Below are positions 33,206-43,570 of a DNA stretch of 64,000 bases, one piece after another. Position 1 is the first letter of the stretch; each line of letters starts with the position of its first letter. The translations under genes and the position numbers were made by a program. Origin of the DNA: JAEULH01 sp963805915 (GTDB lineage: Bacteria > Pseudomonadota > Alphaproteobacteria > Rhodospirillales > Defluviicoccaceae); assembly GCA_963805915.1 (NCBI GenBank), contig CAWDWD010000010.1:1-64000 (forward strand). The letters run 5' to 3'. A model generated the notes under the pieces. It was not told where the DNA came from and did no database searches. It worked only from the letters and a program-made list of their open reading frames with translations.

Positions 33206-35594
33206 ATGCTCGGAAAATTTCGATCCCATCGTTGCGCGCGGAAATCCGTCCCAGGCGCGGTCGTCGCGCTGGCCGTATTCGATAATCCTCGCCGGCGCCT
33301 TCATTATTCCCCCGGCGGCCATGGCGCAAGGAACGTTCGCGCCGGCGGCGAGCGACTCGTCCGAAATGCCGGCGCAATCGGTCGCCGACCTGGAGGCGCT
33401 GGCTGCGACGCTCGCCGACGAGGGTAAGCGCGCCGAGCTGCTGGCCTCCATTCGCGGCCTGATCGATGCCCGCAAGGCGGCCAAGGCCGACACGGCGCGA
33501 AGCCTGAGCGAGCGGTTGGTCGCGGCGGCGGAAACGACCGCGGTTGCCGGCAAGCAGATGTTCGACGATGTCACCGGTGAGATCGGCGGCATTCCCGGCG
33601 TGGCCGACTGGTTCACCCGGCTCGCCGATAACGCCGACGCGCGCGAGCGGCTGTTTCGCCAGCTCGCCTACCTCGCCATCATCCTCGCCGCCGCGTGGGC
33701 CGCGGAAGTGCTGGTGTGGGCGGTGCTGGCCGGGCCGCGCCGGCGGCTCGCCGAGCACAAGCATATCAGCCTCGTCCGCCGGGTGCCGCTCCTGCTGGGC
33801 GAAGCCGTGCTCGATCTCGTCCCGTTGGCCGGCTTCGCCGCGGGGGGCTACGGCGCTTTTGTCTTCGTTCGCGCGCACCTTCCGGGACCCCAGGTCGGCG
33901 CGATCGCCCTGCAATTCCTGATGGCCTATGTTCTTGCCCGCGGCTTGCTCGTCATCGCCCGAACCATTCTCGCCCCGGGCCGCCCGGGCCTGCGCGTCCC
34001 GCCCGCCGGCGACGAAACCGCGAACTACCTCTACGTCTGGACGCGGCAATTCGTGAACACCGTCGTCTTCGGCTATTTCACGATCGAAGCGGTGCTGCTG
34101 CTGGGCATGCCCCGGCGCGGCTTCGACGGCCTAGTCAGGCTGCTCGGCGTGATCGTCGTCCTGCTGCTCATCGTCTTCATCCTGCAAAACCGCGCCACCG
34201 TCGCCGACTGGCTGCGCGGCGGGCCCGCCGCCGCTCCCCCGCCGGTCTCCGCCGCGCCGCTTCGCCGAGGCTTGGCCGCGGTTTGGCACATCCTCGCCAT
34301 CGCCTACGCTATCGGCATGTTCGTCGCCTGGGCCTGGGAGATCGAGGGCGGCTTTTCCTACCTGGTCCGCGCCAGCGTTGCTTCGGCGGTCATCGTCGCC
34401 GTGGCCCTGATCGTTCTCAACGGCCTGCGCCGGCTGCTGGAGCGCGGTTTCGGCGTCACCGATGCGCAGAATCTGGCCTACCCGCGGCTCAAGGCGCGCG
34501 CCAACCTCTACCTCCCTTATGTTCACGCCGGCTTGCGCGTCGTCATTCTCACCGCCATGACATTGGCGCTGGTCGAGGCCTGGGGGCTTGATGTCTGGGG
34601 CTGGATGCGCGCGCCCCTCGGCAGCCGGCTCATCGGCAGCGCCGCCAGCATCGCCATCGTCGTCGCTATCGCCGTCGCCGTCTGGGAGGTCGCCGGCATC
34701 GCCATCGAGCGGCGGATCGCGCGCGTCGAGGCCGCCAACGTCACGCCCGAGCGCGGCGCCCGGGTCCGTACGCTCTTGCCGCTCCTGCGCAAGATCCTGC
34801 TCGCCGTGCTCTGCGTCATGGTCGCGCTGATCGTGCTGGCCGAAATCGGCGTCAACATCGGTCCGCTGCTCGCCGGCGCCGGCATCGTCGGCCTCGCCGT
34901 CGGCTTCGGCGCGCAGACCCTGGTCAAGGACCTCATCACCGGCGCCTTCATGCTGATCGAGGACGCGCTCGCCGTCGGCGACGTGGTCAACGTCGCGGGG
35001 ATCGGCGGCCTGGTCGAGGGCCTGTCGATCCGCTCGATCCGGCTGCGCGATCTGTCGGGCAACGTCCACACCATCCCGTTCAGCTCGGTCGATACGGTCA
35101 CCAACATGACCAAGGAGTTCTCCTACTACCTCCTCGACATCGGCGTCGCCTACCGCGAGGACACCGACGAGGTCGCCCGGGTCTGTTTCGAAATTGTCGA
35201 GCAAATGCGGGCCGAGCCGGAGTATGGTCCGCTCATCCTCGAGCCGCTCGAGGTCCTCGGCGTCGACCAGTTCGCCACATCCGCGGTGATCATCAAGGCT
35301 CGGATCAAGACCAGGCCGATCAAGCAGTGGGTCGTCGGCCGCGAGTTCAACCGGCGGATGAAAAAGCGCTTCGATGCGTTGGGGATCGAGATTCCGTTCC
35401 CGCACCAGACCATCTACTTCGGCGCCGACAAGTCCGGCGCCGCCGCGCCCGCCCACGTCAGCCTCGCCGGCGCGAAGGACACGCCGGTGAAGCAAAAAAC
35501 GCCGCCGCGGCGCCGTGCCAGCCGTGTCCGGTCCGCGAAAGTCGACCTCCCCGACCCGGGCGGCGACGGCGGCGGCCCGGATCAAGACCGATGA
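33206..35594 (+). pseudogene. MscS-family mechanosensitive channel, probable frameshift in signal peptide
   Basis: The main frame (from about 33282) encodes a large MscS-type channel of the inner membrane. A periplasmic helical N-terminal region precedes about ten hydrophobic helices. The MscS core is GPLLAGAGIVGLAVGFGAQTLVKDL near the pore helix, followed by the cytoplasmic beta domain (EDALAVGDVVNVAGIGG). In-frame Met at 33321 leaves no signal peptide. The sequence before it reads IILAGAFIIPPAAMAQG, a signal-peptide end, while ATG 33206 in another frame gives MLGKFRSHRCARKSVPGAVVALAVF. One extra base near 33281 would join them. Without that, translation from 33321 gives 757 residues. Confidence 0.8.
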
Positions 35595-35648
35595 TGAAGA
35601 ATAGGCTTCGCCATTTGGCGCACAAGCTTGGGCGAACGCCTGCGGCGC

Positions 35649-36977
35649 TTACCCGGAGGCGGTCGAGATGCGCGCGCCGAGGCCGTTCATCAGCGCGACG
35701 AAACCGGGGAAGCTGGTCGCGATCGGGCCGTCGTCGTCGACCGTCACCGGCGCCGCGGTGACGATGCCAAGCACCAGAAACGACATGGCGATGCGGTGGT
35801 CGAGACGAACGTCGATCACTCCGCCGCCGGGTATCGCTCCGCCGCAGCCGTGAACGACCAGCCAGTCCGGGCCGCTTTCAACAGCGACACCGCAGGCGGC
35901 GAGACCGTCGACAACGGCCGCGAGCCGATCGCTTTCCTTGACGCGCAATTCTTTCAGGCCGTTCATTCGTGTCGTCCCCGTGGCGTGGGCGGCCGCCACC
36001 GCGAGGATCGGGAACTCGTCGATCATCCGTGGCGCCCGTTCGGCGGGAACGTCGACGCCATGCAGCGCGCTCGTCTCGGTGACCAGATCGGCGACGGGCT
36101 CGCCGCCGACATCGCGCGGATCCAGGATCTCAAGTCGCGCCCCCATGTCGGCCAGCGTATCGAGCAGGCCGGCGCGCAAGGGGTTGCAGCCAACGTTCGC
36201 CATTTTCACCCGCGAGCCGCCGGCCAGCAGGCCGGCCACCAGCGGGAAGGCCGCCGACGAGATATCCCCGGGCACGCCGAGGGCGCGCCCCGAGAGTTCG
36301 GGCTGGCCGGTCAACGTGACGGTCCGGCCGCCTTCGGCGCGTTTGGCGCACCGAATCTCGGCGCCGAAGTAGGCGAGCATCCGCTCGGTGTGGTCGCGGC
36401 AAGGCTCCGGCTCGATCACGGTGGTCCGCCCGGGCGTGTTCAGCGCCGCCAGCAGAATCGCCGACTTGACCTGCGCCGAGGCGACGCTCAGCGTATGGGT
36501 GATCGGCAACGGGTTGACGGCGCCGCGCAGCGCCAGCGGCAATCGCGATTTCGAACGCGACCAGACCGCCGCGCCGAATTCGCTCAGCGGTTCGATGACG
36601 CGGTTCATCGGCCGCCCGCGCAGGGATGCATCGCCGGTAAAAAACGTCGTGAACGGGTAGCTGGCGACGAGGCCCATCAGCAGCCGCGCGCCGGTTCCCG
36701 AGTTGCCCATGTCGAACACCCGGTCCGGCTCGGCCAACCCGCCCACGCCCCGGCCGCGGATGCGCCAGCCGTTAGCGGCGCGATCGATCGCGGCGCCGAG
36801 CGCGCGCAATGCGTCGGCGGTGGCGAGCACGTCCTCGGCCTCGAGCAGGCCCGAAACCATTGTTTCCCCAACGGCGGAGGCGCCCAGGATCAAGGCGCGG
36901 TGGGAAATCGATTTGTCGCCGGGCGCGCTTGCCGTGCCTGCGAGCGGGCCGCTCGGCGCCGAGGTCATCGCGGTCAT
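35649..36977 (-). CDS. aroA: 3-phosphoshikimate 1-carboxyvinyltransferase, class II
   Basis: AroA (EPSP synthase) joins PEP to shikimate-3-phosphate in aromatic amino-acid synthesis. The 442-residue protein is of the class II type found in alphaproteobacteria: GDKSISHRALILGA (about 20-33), RDHTERMLAYFGA, RAPRMIDEFPILAVAAA and ELRVKESDRLAAV. The PEP-loop reads GNSGTGARLLMGL, so the position that is Ala in the well-known CP4 enzyme is Gly here. It converges with the mscS gene and is divergent from the FYDLN gene. Confidence 0.96.
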   Translation of the reverse strand: MTAMTSAPSGPLAGTASAPGDKSISHRALILGASAVGETMVSGLLEAEDVLATADALRALGAAIDRAANGWRIRGRGVGGLAEPDRVFDMGNSGTGARLLMGLVASYPFTTFFTGDASLRGRPMNRVIEPLSEFGAAVWSRSKSRLPLALRGAVNPLPITHTLSVASAQVKSAILLAALNTPGRTTVIEPEPCRDHTERMLAYFGAEIRCAKRAEGGRTVTLTGQPELSGRALGVPGDISSAAFPLVAGLLAGGSRVKMANVGCNPLRAGLLDTLADMGARLEILDPRDVGGEPVADLVTETSALHGVDVPAERAPRMIDEFPILAVAAAHATGTTRMNGLKELRVKESDRLAAVVDGLAACGVAVESGPDWLVVHGCGGAIPGGGVIDVRLDHRIAMSFLVLGIVTAAPVTVDDDGPIATSFPGFVALMNGLGARISTASG

Positions 36978-37124
36978 GGTGTGGCGTCCTTCCGGATGAA
37001 TTTCCCCTGCGCGGGGAAAAGCTGGGGGTGTCGTCGAAATCTTCCTTTTGTTTTTGACACGTCGAAAGCAAACGTGGCAATTGGCTGCGCACCGAGAACA
37101 GCATCACGTCCTGGAGAATCGCCG

Positions 37125-37532
37125 GTGGCAAAGGCTGAATGGGGTTCAAAACGAACGTGTCCGACCTGCGGCGCGCACTTTTACGACATGCGCCGCGAAA
37201 CCATCGTGTGTCCCGTCTGCGAGGCGGTATTCGACCCGGAAAGGTTACCCAAGGCCCGTCGCGGCTCTTCGGCGGTACGCGAAGACAAGCCCGCCCCGGC
37301 GCCCGCGCGTAAGGCGGCGCCGAAAAAGGATGCCGGCGGGCTGGACGGCTCCGAGCCGGACGTTGAACTCGAAAACAATGATGACGCCGATGAGGCCGAC
37401 GAGGCCGATGAGGCCGAAGAGGCCGACACCGAGGAAGGTGACCTGATCGAGGACACGTCCGAACTCGGCGAAGACGAAGACGACATCGGGGAGGTGTTGG
37501 AACACGTCGACAACGACGAAGATAAGCCCTGA
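37125..37532 (+). CDS. FYDLN acid family protein (TIGR02300)
   Basis: This 135-residue alphaproteobacterial protein begins VAKAEWGSKRTCPTCGAHFYDM and contains two CxxC pairs (CPTC and CPVC) that form a zinc ribbon within the first 40 residues. The remainder is very acidic, with repeats of DEADEA and EEAD that give a strongly negative disordered tail. The start is GTG 37125, matching the family's conserved beginning. Function is unknown. The next feature is tRNA-Ala, as in relatives. The unusual base composition of the tail comes from GAC/GAG runs. Confidence 0.92.
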   Translation: MAKAEWGSKRTCPTCGAHFYDMRRETIVCPVCEAVFDPERLPKARRGSSAVREDKPAPAPARKAAPKKDAGGLDGSEPDVELENNDDADEADEADEAEEADTEEGDLIEDTSELGEDEDDIGEVLEHVDNDEDKP

Positions 37533-37702
37533 GCGCCGCGCGGCGTCGGCGACGGTTCGGGGCGATCCGGGGCGCTCCGCCGCTGCCGCTTGGGGCGCGA
37601 TGACGCGCCGCGCAACGAGATTTCACTTGCCCGGATCGCGGTTCTTTCAGTAGGTTGCGCGGGCAGTTCGTTCGCGGTGGCGAAACGGACTTCTTCATTT
37701 TT

Positions 37703-37779
37703 GGGGCCGTAGCTCAGTTGGGAGAGCGCCGCAATGGCATTGCGGAGGTCAGGGGTTCGAACTCCCCTCGGCTCCACCA
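37703..37779 (+). tRNA. tRNA-Ala (anticodon GGC)
   Basis: The gene folds as GGGGCCG acceptor with CGGCTCC (one G-T pair), D arm GCTC..GAGC, anticodon stem CCGCA/TGCGG around ATGGCAT, and T arm AGGGG/CCCCT with TTCGAAC. The CCA end is encoded at 37777-37779. Anticodon GGC reads GCC/GCT alanine codons. Confidence 0.97.
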
Positions 37780-38114
37780 AGCGAATACGTTCGGGGCGAT
37801 CAGGGTTGGTGAGCCCGGTGGGGTAGGTTCATGTCTCGCCCTTTGGGAACCGCGGATTCTTTGGCAACCATTGTGGCTTGACTGCCTTTGGCGCTGCTCA
37901 TAGTATCCGCCTCCTTCCAGTGCGGGTTTGGTGGTGGGCCTTTGCGGCCCAGACGCGATCCCGGATGAAGACGGAAAAATCAGGTTTGGCGCTGAGGGCG
38001 CGGCGGAAAACGAGCCGAAAGGCTTGCTTTTGTCTGTTCGGGCCCTGGCTTGGCGGAAAACCATAAACATGGATAGCTCGTGGCATCGCGTTGGATGCCG
38101 AGCCCGAGGGTGTG
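37780..38114. other. 335-bp leader before the str operon
   Basis: No gene is recognised. The region holds the predicted promoter at 37878-37906 and a long 5' leader of about 200 bases before rpsL, consistent with transcript-level control, though I identify no specific structure. rpoBC, normally directly upstream of rpsL in this group, is absent. Confidence 0.55.
37878..37906 (+). promoter_or_regulatory. Predicted promoter of the str (rpsL-rpsG-fusA-tuf) operon
   Basis: A TTGACT -35 at 37878-37883 and TAGTAT -10 at 37901-37906 are separated by exactly 17 bp. This is the best sigma-70-type match in the spacer and lies about 208 bp before rpsL. Confidence 0.6.
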
Positions 38115-38486
38115 ATGCCGACGATCAATCAACTCGTACGCAACCCGCGCAAGGCGCCGGTCACGCGAAACAAGGTTCCGGCCCTGGAAGGTTCGCCGCA
38201 GAAGCGCGGCGTCTGCACGCGCGTCTATACAACGACGCCGAAAAAGCCGAACTCGGCTTTGCGGAAGGTCGCCCGCGTGCGCCTGACCAACGGCTTTGAG
38301 GTCACCAGCTACATTCCCGGCGAAGGCCATAACCTGCAGGAGCACTCGGTGGTTCTGCTGCGCGGCGGCCGGGTCAAGGACCTTCCGGGCGTGCGCTATC
38401 ACATCATTCGCGGCGCGCTGGATACACAAGGCGTTTCCGCTCGCCGGCAACAGCGGTCCAAGTACGGCGCCAAGCGGCCGAAGTAG
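38115..38486 (+). CDS. rpsL: Ribosomal protein uS12 (S12)
   Basis: S12 sits at the decoding centre of the 30S subunit. The 123-residue protein starts MPTINQLVRNPRK. Its decoding loop TPKKPNSALRKVARVRL carries the lysines associated with streptomycin sensitivity (wild-type Lys42/43 region), with PGEGHNLQEHSVV later. It is the first gene of the str operon. ATG 38115 is used because an upstream in-frame extension from 38091 is not conserved. Confidence 0.98.
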   Translation: MPTINQLVRNPRKAPVTRNKVPALEGSPQKRGVCTRVYTTTPKKPNSALRKVARVRLTNGFEVTSYIPGEGHNLQEHSVVLLRGGRVKDLPGVRYHIIRGALDTQGVSARRQQRSKYGAKRPK

Positions 38487-38497
38487 AGAGAACGGAC

Positions 38498-38968
38498 ATG
38501 TCCAGACGCCGAGCTGCCGAGAAACGCGACATTCTGCCGGATCCGAAATACGGCGACACGTTGCTGACCAAGTTCACCAATGGGTTGATGCTGGACGGCA
38601 AGAAGTCCGTCGCCGAGCGGATCGTTTATGGCGCGCTCGATCTGATGGAGAAAAAGACCCGCCAGGATCCGCTGAAGACGTTCCACGAGGCTCTCGACAA
38701 TGTCCGCCCGGTGCTCGAGGTCCGCTCGCGCCGGGTCGGCGGCGCGACCTACCAGGTCCCGGTCGAGGTTCGCACGACGCGGCGCCAATCTCTTGCGATT
38801 CGCTGGATCGCCGACGTCGCCCGCAAGCGCTCGGAACACACGATGGTCGAAAGGCTGGCCGGCGAGCTGCTCGATGCCGCGAACAACCGCGGCGCGGCGG
38901 TCAAGAAGCGCGAAGACACCCACCGCATGGCGGAGGCCAACAAGGCCTTCTCGCATTACCGCTGGTAG
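38498..38968 (+). CDS. rpsG: Ribosomal protein uS7 (S7)
   Basis: S7 nucleates assembly of the 30S head. It has 156 residues, begins MSRRRAAEKRDILPDPKYGD and keeps the helical core (LEVRSRRVGGATYQVPVEV) that contacts 16S rRNA. Normal length and spacing of 11 bp from rpsL. In other bacteria S7 represses translation of the str operon, so autoregulation is possible here. Confidence 0.98.
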   Translation: MSRRRAAEKRDILPDPKYGDTLLTKFTNGLMLDGKKSVAERIVYGALDLMEKKTRQDPLKTFHEALDNVRPVLEVRSRRVGGATYQVPVEVRTTRRQSLAIRWIADVARKRSEHTMVERLAGELLDAANNRGAAVKKREDTHRMAEANKAFSHYRW

Positions 38969-38989
38969 CTTCGGCAAGGTTTGGAAGTG

Positions 38990-41068
38990 ATGTCCCGTAA
39001 GACGCCGCTCGAACACTATCGCAACATCGGCATCATGGCCCACATCGATGCCGGCAAGACGACGACGACCGAGCGCGTCCTCTACTACACTGGGCGGTCG
39101 TACAAAATCGGCGAAGTGCACCAGGGCACCGCAACGATGGACTGGATGGAGCAGGAGCAGGAGCGGGGCATTACGATCACCTCCGCGGCGACCACCTGCT
39201 TTTGGCGCGAGTATCGGATCAACATCATTGACACCCCCGGCCACGTCGATTTTACGATCGAGGTCGAGCGCAGCCTGCGCGTTCTCGACGGCGCGGTGGC
39301 GGTGTTCGACAGCGTCGGCGGAGTCGAGCCGCAATCCGAAACGGTCTGGCGCCAGGCCGACAAGTACAAAGTGCCGCGGATTTGCTTCGTCAACAAGATG
39401 GACCGCGTCGGCGCCGACTTCTTCCGCTGTGTCGAGCAGATCGGAACGCGGCTCGGCGCGACGGGGGTCGTGCTCCAGCTGCCGATCGGCGCGGAGGCCG
39501 AGTTCCACGGCGTCGTCGACCTCGTGCGGATGCGCTCGGTGATCTGGACGGACGAAGGGCTCGGCGCCGCGTTTACCGTGGGCGAAATTCCGGCAGAACT
39601 CGTCGAGCAGGCCCGGGAATACCGCGTCAAGCTGGTCGAGGCGGCGGTCGAATACGACGAGGCCGCGCTTGAGCGCTATCTCGAAGGCGAGGAACCCGAC
39701 GAGGCGACGCTGGTCCGCTGCCTGCGCGCCGGCACGACCGCGGGAGCGTTCGTCCCGGTGCTGTGCGGCTCGGCGTTCAAGAACAAAGGCGTGCAGCCTT
39801 TGCTCGATGCCGTCGTCGATTACCTGCCGTCGCCGCTCGAGGTTCCGCCGGTTCATGGCGTCAAGCCGGGTACGGATGAGGTCGTCGTCCGCAAGAGCTC
39901 CGACGACGCGCCGTTCTCGGCGCTCGCGTTCAAGATCATGAGCGACCCGTTCGTCGGCACGCTGACGTTCGCGCGGATCTATTCCGGCACCCTGCAAAGC
40001 GGCTCCGCGGTGCAAAATACCGTCAAGGAAAAGAGCGAGCGGATCGGCCGGATGCTGCTGATGCACGCCAACACCCGCGAAGACATCAAGGAGGCCCGCG
40101 CCGGCGACATCGTCGCCATTGCCGGACTGAAAATGACGACGACCGGCGATACCCTGTGCGATCCGCGCCAGCCGGTGCTGCTCGAGCGCATGGAGTTTCC
40201 AGATCCGGTGATCGAGGTCGCGGTCGAGCCGAAGACCAAGGCCGACCAGGAGAAAATGTCGATCGCGCTGTCGCGGCTGGCGAACGAGGATCCCTCGTTC
40301 CGGGTCGCGACCGATCCCGAGAGCGGCCAGACCGTGATCAAGGGGATGGGCGAGCTCCATCTCGAAATCATCGTCGACCGGATGAAGCGCGAGTTCAATG
40401 TCGACGCCGCCGTCGGCGCACCCCAGGTGGCCTACCGCGAAACCATATCCAAGGTCGCCGAGATCGATTACACCCACAAGAAGCAGACCGGCGGCGCCGG
40501 TCAGTTCGCCCGGGTCGCGATCCGTTTCGAGCCGCTGGAATCGGGCGGCGGGTTCGTCTTTGAAAGTGGTGTGGTCGGCGGCTCGGTGCCGCGTGAGTAC
40601 ATCCCGGGCGTGCAAAAGGGCCTGGTGTCGGCGTCGCAGACCGGCGTGATCGCTGGTTTCCCGATGATCGACCTGAAGGCGGTGCTGTTCGACGGTGCCT
40701 CGCACGACGTCGATTCGAGTGTCATGGCATTCGAGATCGCCGCCCGCGCGGCATTTCGCGAAGGCATCGTCAAGGCGGGGCCGAAGCTGCTCGAGCCGTT
40801 GATGCGGGTCGAGGTGGTGACGCCGGACGACTACATGGGCGACATCATCGGCGATCTGAACAGCCGGCGCGGGCAGATCTCGGGAATGGATCAGCGCGGC
40901 AACGCGCGTGTCATTTCCGCGCTGGTGCCGTTGGCGACGATGTTCGGCTACGTTAACACGCTGCGCTCCATGAGCCAGGGGCGCGCGACCTACACGATGC
41001 ATTTCGACAAGTACGCGGACGTTCCCCAGGCGATCTCCGAAGAGGTTCGCCAGCGTCTGGCAAGCTAA
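38990..41068 (+). CDS. fusA: Elongation factor G
   Basis: EF-G drives translocation and ribosome recycling. The 692-residue protein begins MSRKTPLEHYRNIGIMAHIDAGKTTTTERVL, with G1 AHIDAGKTT, G2 RGITI, G3 DTPGHVDF and G4 NKMDR. Domains II-V follow in order, ending in DVPQAISEEVRQRL. ATG 38990 is preferred over ATG 38981 because a GGAAG stretch precedes it. It is the single EF-G in this operon. Confidence 0.98.
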   Translation: MSRKTPLEHYRNIGIMAHIDAGKTTTTERVLYYTGRSYKIGEVHQGTATMDWMEQEQERGITITSAATTCFWREYRINIIDTPGHVDFTIEVERSLRVLDGAVAVFDSVGGVEPQSETVWRQADKYKVPRICFVNKMDRVGADFFRCVEQIGTRLGATGVVLQLPIGAEAEFHGVVDLVRMRSVIWTDEGLGAAFTVGEIPAELVEQAREYRVKLVEAAVEYDEAALERYLEGEEPDEATLVRCLRAGTTAGAFVPVLCGSAFKNKGVQPLLDAVVDYLPSPLEVPPVHGVKPGTDEVVVRKSSDDAPFSALAFKIMSDPFVGTLTFARIYSGTLQSGSAVQNTVKEKSERIGRMLLMHANTREDIKEARAGDIVAIAGLKMTTTGDTLCDPRQPVLLERMEFPDPVIEVAVEPKTKADQEKMSIALSRLANEDPSFRVATDPESGQTVIKGMGELHLEIIVDRMKREFNVDAAVGAPQVAYRETISKVAEIDYTHKKQTGGAGQFARVAIRFEPLESGGGFVFESGVVGGSVPREYIPGVQKGLVSASQTGVIAGFPMIDLKAVLFDGASHDVDSSVMAFEIAARAAFREGIVKAGPKLLEPLMRVEVVTPDDYMGDIIGDLNSRRGQISGMDQRGNARVISALVPLATMFGYVNTLRSMSQGRATYTMHFDKYADVPQAISEEVRQRLAS

Positions 41069-41098
41069 GGCACATCCGGGAGTTACGGAGCGAAGACC

Positions 41099-42289
<1,191 letters not shown>

Positions 42290-42349
42290 CCGGGCATCGG
42301 GGCGAAGAACACAAACCGCGGCGCGCCGGCGGAACAGGACAGTTGAAGA

Positions 42350-42658
42350 ATGGATAAGCAGAACATCCGGATCGGCTTGAGGGCCTTCGACCATCGCGTG
42401 CTGGACCAGTCCGCGCGCGAGATCGTCAGCACCGCGCGCCGGACCGGCGCCCAGGTCAGCGGTCCGATTCCGTTGCCGACCCGCATAGAGCGGTTCACGG
42501 TGCTGCGGTCGCCGCATATCGACAAGAAATCTCGTGAGCAATTCGAGATCCGCACGCACAAGCGGGTCCTGGATATCATCGACCCAACGCCGCAGACCGT
42601 CGACGCGCTGATGAAGCTCGACCTCGCCGCCGGCGTCGACGTCGAAATCAAGCTCTAG
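42350..42658 (+). CDS. rpsJ: Ribosomal protein uS10 (S10)
   Basis: S10 binds the 30S head; it also takes part in antitermination with NusB in other bacteria. The 102 residues start MDKQNIRIGLRAFDHRVLDQ and include the SGPIPLPTRIERFTVLRSPHID loop. Its TAG stop overlaps the first bases of palindromic repeat copy 2. It is the first gene of the S10 operon. Confidence 0.98.
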   Translation: MDKQNIRIGLRAFDHRVLDQSAREIVSTARRTGAQVSGPIPLPTRIERFTVLRSPHIDKKSREQFEIRTHKRVLDIIDPTPQTVDALMKLDLAAGVDVEIKL

Positions 42659-42754
42659 AGCATCCAGCGCTCAAGTGAGTGCAGGATGCTCGATCGATTT
42701 AAAATCGATCAACTTTTCCGCCTTCAAGTGTTTCCACTTGAAGGCAGGTTGATC
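42656..42754. repeat. Compound palindromic repeat, copy 2, between rpsJ and rplC
   Basis: Three dyads follow in series: GAGCATCC...GGATGCTC (42658-42665/42684-42691), a short GATCGATTT palindrome (42692-42710), and GATCAAC...GTTGATC (42707-42713/42748-42754) enclosing CCTTCAAGTG/CACTTGAAGG. The layout matches copy 1 at 12964-13070. Its 5' end overlaps the rpsJ stop codon, so it is transcribed with the ribosomal genes and adds about 100 bases to a spacer that is usually short. Confidence 0.78.
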
Positions 42755-42770
42755 TAGGACCGAGGGTAGA

Positions 42771-43565
42771 ATGAGAACCGGCCTGATCGCCCAGAAGCTC
42801 GGGATGTCGCGGATCTTCCGTGATGACGGGACGCATGTTCCGGTCACCGTGCTGAAGGTCGACAACTGTCAAGTCGTCGCCCAGCGGACGCCGGAGCGCG
42901 ATGGTTACACCGCGCTGCAACTCGGCGTCGGCACGGTCAAGGTGAAGAACGTCAACAAGCCCGAGCGTGGCCATTTCGCCAAGGCCAACGTCGAGCCGAA
43001 GCGCACCGTCGCCGAATTCAGGGTGAGCGACGACGCCCTGGTCGACGTCGGCGCAGAGATCACCGCCGAGCATTTCGTCCCCGGCCAGTATGTCGACGTG
43101 ACCGGCAAGTCGATCGGCAAGGGCTTCGCCGGCGGCATGAAGCGCTACGGCTTCGCCGGCCTGCGCGCGACCCACGGCGTTTCGGTCAGTCACCGCAGCC
43201 TGGGCTCGACCGGCAACCGGCAGGATCCGGGCAAGGTCTTCAAGGGCAAGAAGATGGCCGGCCATCTCGGTGACAAGCGGATCACCGTGCTGAGCCTTGA
43301 GGTGGTGCGGACCGATGCGGAACGCGGCCTCATCCTGATCAAGGGCGCGGTGCCGGGCGCCGAGGGCAATTATCTGCTGATCCGCGACGCGGTGAAGAAG
43401 CGGCTTCCGGACACGGTGCCGATGCCGGCGGCGCTTCGCCAGGCCGCGGCCGAAGCGCCGACACCGGCGTCATCCCCGGAAGCGGCGGCGGAGCCAGGGC
43501 CGGAGCCGGTGGCGGATACCGAGAATGCCGATGCCGGCGGCGCGGACGGCGGGACCGAGGAATAG
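42771..43565 (+). CDS. rplC: Ribosomal protein uL3 (L3) with extended C-terminus
   Basis: L3 is an early 50S assembly protein near the peptidyl-transferase centre. It starts MRTGLIAQKLGMSRIF and has the GFAGGMKRYGFAGLRATHG and RQDPGKVFKGKKMAGHLG basic loops. At 264 residues it is about 50 longer than typical; the extra C-terminus (from about residue 215) is an Ala/Pro/Glu-rich acidic tail, probably disordered and surface exposed. Start ATG 42771. Confidence 0.97.
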   Translation: MRTGLIAQKLGMSRIFRDDGTHVPVTVLKVDNCQVVAQRTPERDGYTALQLGVGTVKVKNVNKPERGHFAKANVEPKRTVAEFRVSDDALVDVGAEITAEHFVPGQYVDVTGKSIGKGFAGGMKRYGFAGLRATHGVSVSHRSLGSTGNRQDPGKVFKGKKMAGHLGDKRITVLSLEVVRTDAERGLILIKGAVPGAEGNYLLIRDAVKKRLPDTVPMPAALRQAAAEAPTPASSPEAAAEPGPEPVADTENADAGGADGGTEE

Positions 43566-43570
43566 CAGTC

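Noticed and set aside
35628..37124. Plus-strand frame extending upstream of the FYDLN gene
   Set aside because: It is antisense to aroA; the conserved protein begins at GTG 37125.
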